Origin: Candidatus Neomicrothrix sp. UBA2131
GTDB taxonomy: Bacteria > Actinomycetota > Acidimicrobiia > Acidimicrobiales > MedAcidi-G1
Length of the DNA stretch: 13,702 bases
Assembly (NCBI GenBank): GCA_002329075.1
Contig: DCXR01000083.1
Span: 1-13,702 of the forward strand
Reading direction: 5' to 3'
The translations under genes were made by a program, and so were the position numbers. Below, piece by piece: positions 7,152 through 13,702 of this stretch (the first letter of the stretch is position 1; the number at the start of each line of letters is the position of its first letter). The notes below the pieces were generated by a model that saw only the letters and a program-made list of their open reading frames with translations, made no database searches and was not told where the DNA came from.

Positions 7152-8254
7152 GCGCTCGACGGCGGGAGCGCGTGAACGCCCTCATCGGTGAGGTCAACGC
7201 CGTGTCCAAGGTGCTGATGCGGGAGCGCACCTCGTACGACTCACAGTTGATCCCGGTGATGCAGTACGTGGTCGTATCGTGCATCGAGGCGTTCCTTCGC
7301 TACCCGGCGGCCATCGAGGTGATCACCGGGGCGATGTCGCCCGAGGAGATCGGCGCCAGGGCCCGGCGTCCGGGCTGCCAGGCGGACTCGGTGTTCCTGT
7401 GGGGCGTTGCAAACTTCTTCCTGATCGGCCGCAACGTCATGGGCATGGTGGATCCGTCGCTTGACACCGTCGAACGGACCGACACGGTGCTCGACTTCTG
7501 GTCACGCGCCTCCCGCACGTACCGGGGCGACGGCCTACTGCATGCCGCTGACGCCGGCAACCGGATCCACGCCTTCGACGAGGCGACGCTTGTCGACCTG
7601 GCCGCCGGATTGACGCCGGTCGACGTGGAGCGGCGAGCCGTGCTCAGGAAGGCGATCGCCACGCTGGTCAGCCACCTGTTCCTGCTCTACTTCGACACGA
7701 GGGTCGGCCACGGCGACACCGGTCCATACCGGTTGCCGGACGGCCGGCAGGTAATCGTGCGTGACTTCTTCAGGATGGGGCGTAGCGACTTCGGATGGTC
7801 TGAGGTCGCCGCTGCCGTGCCCTTCTCGGGTCTCACGGCGGTGCTCGCCTTCGATGGGGATGTCGACCTGAGCGTCACCGACTACGGGACCACGGTGTCG
7901 GATCCGGAGGACTACCTCGAACATCTAACGGGGTTCGCCCTCTATACGACCGACGGCGGGCGCCTGGAACCGGTGGCCGATGGCGACCTGGTGGCCACTG
8001 CCGCAGTTGCGAGGTCCGTGCAGAAGGCGCACTACCGGTCCATCGTCGGCATGGACCGTGACGAGCAGGTCGCCTGCGGCGCCTACGTGTACTTCACGTT
8101 CCTGCGGCCGTTCGCCGAGATCGCCGGGGTGGCCGACCGGATCGACTGGACCTGCCCCCGTGACACGCCGGTCGACCTGTACCCGCTGGTGACCGCCGAC
8201 GTCGAATCACCGGAACGGGACCCCGACGAGGATCCGTATCCCCTGTACGACTGA
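7148..8254 (+). CDS. Conserved-looking protein of unknown function, partner of the phosphohistidine domain
   Basis: I do not recognise this 368-residue protein. It starts at an ATG that overlaps the stop of the swivelling-domain gene (ATGA), which implies coupled translation and a shared job. It has no signal peptide. Two moderately hydrophobic stretches (about 80-100 and 168-183) look like buried helices more than membrane spans. The centre holds a charged, glycine-rich block: YFDTRVGHGDTGPYRLPDGR (181-200), then RDFFRMGRSDFGW and an alternating strand-like region to about 270. The C-terminus (351-368) is an acidic, proline-rich tail ending DPYPLYD. No ATP-grasp motif, Walker A, or PEP-binding signature is visible. 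Codon use and GC match its neighbours, so recent transfer is not suggested. It ends inside a hairpin shared with the convergent DUF368 gene. It could be an acceptor or regulatory subunit; this is inference from coupling only. Confidence 0.85.
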   Translation: MSARRRERVNALIGEVNAVSKVLMRERTSYDSQLIPVMQYVVVSCIEAFLRYPAAIEVITGAMSPEEIGARARRPGCQADSVFLWGVANFFLIGRNVMGMVDPSLDTVERTDTVLDFWSRASRTYRGDGLLHAADAGNRIHAFDEATLVDLAAGLTPVDVERRAVLRKAIATLVSHLFLLYFDTRVGHGDTGPYRLPDGRQVIVRDFFRMGRSDFGWSEVAAAVPFSGLTAVLAFDGDVDLSVTDYGTTVSDPEDYLEHLTGFALYTTDGGRLEPVADGDLVATAAVARSVQKAHYRSIVGMDRDEQVACGAYVYFTFLRPFAEIAGVADRIDWTCPRDTPVDLYPLVTADVESPERDPDEDPYPLYD

Positions 8255-8270
8255 CCGGCTGCCCGGTCAG
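8251..8270. terminator. Symmetric hairpin between convergent genes, containing both stop codons
   Basis: Arms CTGACCGG (8251-8258) and CCGGTCAG (8263-8270) pair perfectly over 8 bases around a CTGC loop. The TGA of the 368-residue gene (8252-8254) lies in the left arm and the TGA of the DUF368 gene (8267-8269, - strand) in the right arm. There is no U-tract on either side, so it is either a weak bidirectional terminator or an end-protecting structure. Confidence 0.6.
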
Positions 8271-9163
8271 GGGCGGCTGCGTGCGAGACGGTCGAAGGTG
8301 AGGACGACTGCGAAGGCGGTGACTGCCAACAGCAGCGGAACCGGAAGGTCGCCGGCCGGGGGCCACTCGAGGCCGGTGCCGGGGATCGACGTGTCGGCGG
8401 TGTCGCCGATGACGCCCACGCCGTCGGGCCAGGGCCAGAGCACCCGCAGCGAGCCGACCATGAGGCCGATCAGTGCCGCCAGCATCGTGTCGCGGTGTCG
8501 CTCCAGGAGTCGGGTGAGCAGCGAGGCGAACAGAGCCAGGCCGAGTAGGGCGCCCACACCGAAGATGATGGCGTCGCCGATCATCCGATCGTCGATCACG
8601 GTCAGGATGGCCTCATACATGCCGAACATCAGCAACAGGAACGAGCCGGACAGCCCGGGCAGGATCATGGCGCAGATGGCGACGGCCCCGGCCCCGAACA
8701 GCGCTAGCGGCGACGGGTCGGCGACCGGTCCGGTCTGCCAGCCGAGGGCGGCGAACAGGGCGACACCGACGGCAGCCATCAGGGCCAGTCGGGGGCCGTC
8801 CCAGTCCGGGAGCCGCCACGACACCACGATCGACGCCGCCACGAGGCCGAGGAACAGCCCGGCCATCGCCTCGGGGTGGTCTTCCAGCCCGGATTCGAGG
8901 AAGCCGGCCAGCACGACGACCGTGATGAGCGCACCACCCGCCAGCGGGAGCAGCAGGTCCCACTCGACCGACCTGAGGCGGTCGATGCCGCCACGTATGT
9001 CACCGCGGGCGAACCGTGCCAGCGCCCGGGCGCCATCGCGGATTGCACCGATGAGACGCTCGTAGATCCCGAACATGAGGGCGATGGTTCCGCCCGAGAC
9101 CCCCGGCACGATGTTGGCCGCCCCCATGAGGGCACCCTGGGCAACGCGCGTGGCTGCCGCCAT
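8267..9163 (-). CDS. DUF368 / PopT-type polyprenyl-phosphate transporter
   Basis: This 298-residue integral membrane protein belongs to the DUF368 family, members of which have been shown in other bacteria to help return undecaprenyl phosphate across the membrane for reuse in envelope synthesis (PopT). The hallmark appears twice: PGVSGGTIALMFGIYE (20-35) and PGLSGSFLLLMFGMYE (169-184), the two inverted halves of the fold. About eight further hydrophobic segments are visible, for example at 70-90, 100-115, 126-140, 196-216, 226-243 and 275-291. Length is normal for the family. The ATG at 9163 shares its A with the stop of the thioesterase gene (TGATG), a tight coupling that makes this start secure although the frame is open further upstream. 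The transported lipid is inferred from the family. Confidence 0.9.
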   Translation of the reverse strand: MAAATRVAQGALMGAANIVPGVSGGTIALMFGIYERLIGAIRDGARALARFARGDIRGGIDRLRSVEWDLLLPLAGGALITVVVLAGFLESGLEDHPEAMAGLFLGLVAASIVVSWRLPDWDGPRLALMAAVGVALFAALGWQTGPVADPSPLALFGAGAVAICAMILPGLSGSFLLLMFGMYEAILTVIDDRMIGDAIIFGVGALLGLALFASLLTRLLERHRDTMLAALIGLMVGSLRVLWPWPDGVGVIGDTADTSIPGTGLEWPPAGDLPVPLLLAVTAFAVVLTFDRLARSRP

Positions 9164-9585
9164 CAGCCGGCCTCCGACTCTTCGACGGCGTAGGGGGCGA
9201 GCGCATCGCTGATCAGGGCCGGGATGCGTACCGGCCTGCCGTCGGTGTCGGTGATCGCAACCAGCACCTCCTGGGTGGCGAGCACCTCGTCGTCGCGCAC
9301 GATGCGTTGGCCCCACCGGGAAGAGGCCCGCCGGTTCTGGACCACCTCGGTCTCGATGACGAGGGAGTCGCCGCCTATGGCCGAGGCGAGGAACCGGGTC
9401 TCGATGCGGGAGACGATCAACCGGTAGCCACGGTCCTCGAGGTCCAGGAGTCCGAGCCCCACCGAGTCGAGCAGTTCGATGCGGCCGGTTTCGAAGAGCT
9501 GTACGTACACCGAGTGGTTGAGGTGACCATAGGGGTCGAGCTCGTAGAAGCGGACCTTGACGGGGTGTCGGTGGCACTCGGGCAT
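9163..9585 (-). CDS. Hotdog-fold acyl-CoA thioesterase (4HBT/YbgC/FadM-like)
   Basis: This 140-residue protein is a single hotdog domain of the 4-hydroxybenzoyl-CoA thioesterase type, expected to hydrolyse acyl-CoA esters in the cytoplasm. The active-site strand-helix is YELDPYGHLNHSVYVQLFE (14-32), with Asp17 as the likely catalytic acid followed by the GHxN turn and the Tyr27/Glu32 positions usual for the family. RIETRFLASAIGGDSLVIETEV (60-81) is the central strand pair. The chain-length preference cannot be read from the sequence. It starts at an ATG at 9585 with no ribosome binding site but with TAGCGT 7 bases upstream, a leaderless arrangement. Its stop overlaps the DUF368 start, so both lipid-related proteins come from one message. 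It is divergent from the alpha/beta hydrolase across 54 bases. Confidence 0.9.
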   Translation of the reverse strand: MPECHRHPVKVRFYELDPYGHLNHSVYVQLFETGRIELLDSVGLGLLDLEDRGYRLIVSRIETRFLASAIGGDSLVIETEVVQNRRASSRWGQRIVRDDEVLATQEVLVAITDTDGRPVRIPALISDALAPYAVEESEAG

Positions 9586-9592
9586 CGGGAGG

Positions 9593-9598
9593 ACGCTA
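9593..9598 (-). promoter_or_regulatory. Probable -10 of the thioesterase-DUF368 operon (leaderless)
   Basis: The - strand reads TAGCGT, then 7 bases (CCTCCCG), then ATG. Those 7 bases are the opposite of a ribosome binding site (pyrimidine-rich), which argues for a leaderless start. Confidence 0.55.
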
Positions 9599-9625
9599 GC
9601 CCTCGTCCCGCCGGGTCGGCGTGGC

Positions 9626-9631
9626 TACCCT
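9626..9631 (+). promoter_or_regulatory. Probable -10 of the alpha/beta hydrolase gene (leaderless)
   Basis: TACCCT is followed by 8 bases (CCCGAGCC) and the ATG at 9640. It is only 27 bases from the divergent -10 of the thioesterase operon, so polymerase binding at one would probably hinder the other. Confidence 0.55.
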
Positions 9632-9639
9632 CCCGAGCC

Positions 9640-10467
9640 ATGGGTAACGGGACACCTGTCGAGTTGCACGTCGAGGCCTTCGGGCCGGTCGACGGCGAGC
9701 CGGTGCTGCTGCTGTCGGGTGCCGATGCCCAGTGCACCCGGTGGACTCCGGCGTTGGTGGATCCACTCGTCGACGCCGGCCATCGGGTGGTGCGGTTCGA
9801 CACACGCGACTGCGGGCTTTCGTCCAAGTTGTCCTCTGACGACGGCTACACGCTCGATGACCTGGCGACAGACGCCTGCCGGGTGCTCGACGGCGAGGGC
9901 ATCGAAGCCGCCCACCTGGTCGGTCGTTCGATGGGCGGGATGGTCGCCCAGGTCGTGGCGCTCGAGCACCCCGAGCGGGTGCATTCCCTGACGCTGCTGT
10001 GTTCCACGCCCGGCCTCGGCGACGAACGCCTTCCACCCCCGGATGATCGTCTGGTCGACCAGATGACCGAGCGCCTCTTTGCCCCACCGCCCGTCGACCA
10101 TGTCGAGAAGGTGGCGTGGCTGGTCGAACTCGACCGTCTCTTCGTCGGCACCCGCTACCCGTTCGATGAGACGGCAGCAACGCTTGTTGCCGACGCCGAC
10201 GTGACCCGCTGCTGGTTTCCCGAAACGGGGCACGGTCCGGCCGTCAACTCGTCCCCGTCGCGCCTCGACCGTCTGGGCGACATCGGGGTCCGGACGCTCG
10301 TGGTCCACGGCACCGTCGATCCTGTGTTCCCGGTCGAGCACGGCATCGCCCTCGCCGAGGGCATTCCGGGCGCAGACCTCTGGCTGGTGGAGGGTCTCGG
10401 CCACGAGGTCCCCGATGCCTGTCTGGCCGAGTTGCTGCCGAAGGTGCTCGCCCACCTGGCGGGCTGA
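9640..10467 (+). CDS. Alpha/beta hydrolase
   Basis: This 275-residue protein has the full alpha/beta-hydrolase plan: an early strand PVLLLSGADAQ (21-31) leading to the oxyanion region, RFDTRDCGLSS (52-62) typical of the esterase/haloperoxidase/lactonase branch, the nucleophile elbow GRSMGG with Ser97, the acid Asp227 in VVHGTVDPVFP, and His255 in EGLGHEVP, giving a complete Ser-Asp-His triad. A helical cap lies around 125-200. The substrate is not evident; esters, lactones or C-C bonds are all hydrolysed by relatives. There is no signal peptide, so it should be cytoplasmic. The frame is open upstream to 9307, but that part runs antisense through the thioesterase; the leaderless ATG at 9640 matches the normal family N-terminus. 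It is followed 22 bases later by a strong hairpin terminator and appears to be a single-gene unit. Confidence 0.92.
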   Translation: MGNGTPVELHVEAFGPVDGEPVLLLSGADAQCTRWTPALVDPLVDAGHRVVRFDTRDCGLSSKLSSDDGYTLDDLATDACRVLDGEGIEAAHLVGRSMGGMVAQVVALEHPERVHSLTLLCSTPGLGDERLPPPDDRLVDQMTERLFAPPPVDHVEKVAWLVELDRLFVGTRYPFDETAATLVADADVTRCWFPETGHGPAVNSSPSRLDRLGDIGVRTLVVHGTVDPVFPVEHGIALAEGIPGADLWLVEGLGHEVPDACLAELLPKVLAHLAG

Positions 10468-10489
10468 CGGGCTGGCCGATCGGTACACG

Positions 10490-10527
10490 CGAGACGGCGC
10501 CCTCCCTGACTGGGAGGACGCCGCTCG
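10490..10527 (+). terminator. Hairpin terminator after the alpha/beta hydrolase
   Basis: The inner stem pairs CGGCG-C-CCTCCC (10495-10506) with GGGAGG-A-CGCCG (10512-10523) around a TGACT loop, with one C-A mismatch. CGAG (10490-10493) pairs with CTCG (10524-10527) beyond a bulged A. It is followed by a short TTTAC run rather than a long U-tract. Its place 22 bases after the hydrolase stop makes a terminator role likely. Confidence 0.7.
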
Positions 10528-10836
10528 TTTACAAGGTCCGGATCGAGTCGTCTCGCGTCAGCCGTTCTCCGAGGCCCAGCAGGGCGTTGGTTGCGAGAAC
10601 GTGAGGGGACCGGCTCGTTACCGGAACCTCGGGCTCACCCGCCGGGCGGGGCTCGACACCGTCCCTCGAACCGGTCGGATCGCACGTTCAGCCTCCCGTC
10701 ACTCGTGGACATAAGACCGTGTCGATCAGCCCCCCGTCTCGTCGGCGGGATGACCAATGCCACTCTCGCGCCGCGGCGGTGGCTTGTCAATCGTGTATCG
10801 GCCGATTCCGCCCAATGGTCATTCCGGTAGCGGGCC
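10528..10836. other. Stretch of about 300 bases without a recognisable gene
   Basis: Both strands were read in all frames. Short open frames exist (for example + strand 10591-10830) but none has a ribosome binding site, a plausible leaderless start or a recognisable protein pattern. It contains a gapped inverted repeat: ATGACCAATG at 10750-10759 against CAATGGTCAT at 10813-10822, 9 of 10 pairing. No tRNA or known small RNA could be folded from it. It may be debris from the event that left the multicopper oxidase remnant next to it. Confidence 0.5.
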
Positions 10837-10980
10837 TCATGCCTCCCCGACGATGAGGGCGGTGACCATGTCGAACATGCCGGAGTCGCGTTCGACGTGG
10901 TCGAGGATGTGGCAGTGCCAGACCCAGGCTCCGGCATCGGTCAGAGCCGACAGAAGGGCACCCCGATCAGGGGCCCAGGA
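10837..10980 (-). pseudogene. Multicopper oxidase C-terminal remnant
   Basis: Directly after the sdhB stop and in the same frame, 47 codons run to a TGA at 10837-10839. They include GAWVWHCHILDHVERDSGM followed by FDMVTALIVGEA. HCH-x3-H with a downstream Met is the copper-ligand signature at the end of multicopper oxidases (type 1 Cys, His and Met, type 3 His). The spacing between the last His and the GM pair is two residues longer than the strict signature, a variation I believe occurs in some bacterial members. The rest of the enzyme, normally several hundred residues, is missing because sdhB occupies its place. No in-frame start codon precedes the motif within the fragment. It is therefore a truncated relic unless readthrough of the sdhB stop occurs. 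The first ten or so residues may not belong to the original gene. Confidence 0.75.
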
Positions 10981-11763
10981 CTAGTGCTGGCCGGTGAGGG
11001 CCCGGTTCCTGACCTTGGCCTTCATGTAGTCGCGGTTCATGAGGGCGATGAAGTCGAGGCTGATCTCCTTGGGGCAGGCCTCGGTGCACTCGCCGTGGTT
11101 GGTGCACGACCCGAAGAACTGCTCCATGGTCTCGACCATGGCCTCGGTGCGGCTCCAGCGCTCGGCCTGGCCCTGGGGCAGCAGGCCGAGGTGGCCGACC
11201 TTGGCGGAGGTGAACAACTGGGCGGCCGAGTTGGGGCAGGCGGCGACGCAGGCGCCGCAGCCGATGCAGGCGGCGGCGTCGAAGGCCTGGTCGGCGGCGG
11301 CCCGGGGCACGGGGGTGAGGTTGGCGTCGGAGGCGGCGCCGGCGTTCACCGAGATGTAGCCGCCGGACTCGATGATGGCGTCCAGCGGCGACCTGTCGAC
11401 GGCGAGGTCCCGGATCACGGGGAACCCGGCGGCACGGAAGGGTTCGACGACGATCTCGTCGCCGTCACGGAATTCGCGCATGTGGAGTTGGCAGGTGGCG
11501 GTGGCCTTCTGCGGGCCGTGGGCGCGGCCGTTGACCATCACGCCGCAGGTGCCACAGATGCCCTCGCGGCAGTCGCTCTCGAAGGCGATGGGTTCCTTGC
11601 CTGCGGCGTTGAGTTCCTCGTTGAGGAGGTCGAGCATCTCGAGGAACGAGGCGTCGGGGCTTATGGCCTGCCGGTGGACCTCGAAGTCGCCCGGGGCGTC
11701 GGGGCCCGCCTGGCGCCACACCTTGAGGGTGACGTTGATGGTCTCGCCGTGTGTTCCGGACAT
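10981..11763 (-). CDS. sdhB: Succinate dehydrogenase iron-sulfur subunit
   Basis: This 260-residue protein carries electrons from the flavoprotein to quinone in complex II, on the cytoplasmic face of the membrane. Cys65, Cys70, Cys73 (CREGICGTCG) and Cys91 bind the [2Fe-2S] cluster. CIGCGACVAACP supplies Cys166, Cys169 and Cys172 of the [4Fe-4S] cluster, closed by Cys230, while Cys176, Cys220 and Cys226 (in CTNHGECTEACP) suit the [3Fe-4S] cluster. Length and spacing match the type-B (menaquinone, single cytochrome b) enzymes. The start is the ATG at 11763, with GAGGGA 5 bases upstream, 14 bases after the sdhA stop. A longer open frame exists upstream but lies inside sdhA and adds only arginine-rich sequence. 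The TAG stop is followed in frame by the oxidase relic. Confidence 0.96.
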   Translation of the reverse strand: MSGTHGETINVTLKVWRQAGPDAPGDFEVHRQAISPDASFLEMLDLLNEELNAAGKEPIAFESDCREGICGTCGVMVNGRAHGPQKATATCQLHMREFRDGDEIVVEPFRAAGFPVIRDLAVDRSPLDAIIESGGYISVNAGAASDANLTPVPRAAADQAFDAAACIGCGACVAACPNSAAQLFTSAKVGHLGLLPQGQAERWSRTEAMVETMEQFFGSCTNHGECTEACPKEISLDFIALMNRDYMKAKVRNRALTGQH

Positions 11764-11768
11764 GTCGG

Positions 11769-11774
11769 TCCCTC
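11769..11774 (-). promoter_or_regulatory. Ribosome binding site deciding the sdhB start
   Basis: The - strand reads GAGGGA, 5 bases before the ATG at 11763, in the short gap after the sdhA stop. It fixes the sdhB start and indicates one sdhA-sdhB message. Confidence 0.6.
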
Positions 11775-11777
11775 GCC

Positions 11778-13702
<1,925 letters not shown>

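Noticed and set aside
10660..10690. tRNA-like T-arm (GGTTCGAGG on the - strand)
   Set aside because: The flanking bases do not form the required 5-base stem, and no acceptor or anticodon arm could be placed.
10591..10830. A 79-codon open frame on the + strand in the gap after the hydrolase
   Set aside because: It has no ribosome binding site, no leaderless promoter and an Arg/Ser/Pro-rich composition typical of chance frames in GC-rich DNA.

Overview
The window is GC-rich throughout (roughly two-thirds G+C by eye), uses GTG and TTG starts, and carries several -10-like TAnnnT hexamers placed 6-8 bases before start codons that lack a ribosome binding site. These traits and the protein types point to an aerobic, menaquinone-using actinobacterium, possibly a member of Acidimicrobiia. 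The phylum is a fair inference; the class is a guess.

Layout, left to right. On the + strand: the 3' part of NADP isocitrate dehydrogenase (icd, cut by the left edge); two overlapping half-transporter genes that form a textbook heterodimeric ABC exporter with one intact and one degenerate ATP site; then malate dehydrogenase (mdh). On the - strand: a MOSC-domain protein and, upstream of it, an SCP2-like protein. Divergent from these on the + strand is a two-gene unit: a stand-alone phosphohistidine (PEP-utiliser swivelling) domain fused by an ATGA overlap to a 368-residue protein I do not recognise. Convergent with it on the - strand are a DUF368/PopT-type membrane protein and, upstream, a hotdog thioesterase. 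Divergent from those is an alpha/beta hydrolase (+), followed by a strong hairpin terminator and about 300 bases without a gene. The right end (- strand) holds sdhB and sdhA of a type-B succinate dehydrogenase; sdhA runs off the right edge. Directly downstream of the sdhB stop, in the same frame, lies a 47-codon remnant of the C-terminus of a multicopper oxidase.

Functionally, three TCA-cycle steps (icd, mdh, sdhAB) sit within 14 kb, with an exporter inserted between icd and mdh. The middle holds small accessory genes in head-to-head pairs driven by what look like leaderless promoters. The best candidate for something undescribed is the swivelling-domain plus 368-residue pair: it has the phospho-carrier module of PEP synthase-like enzymes but no recognisable nucleotide- or PEP-binding domain. 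No CRISPR array, rRNA, tRNA, intact insertion sequence or phage gene was seen.
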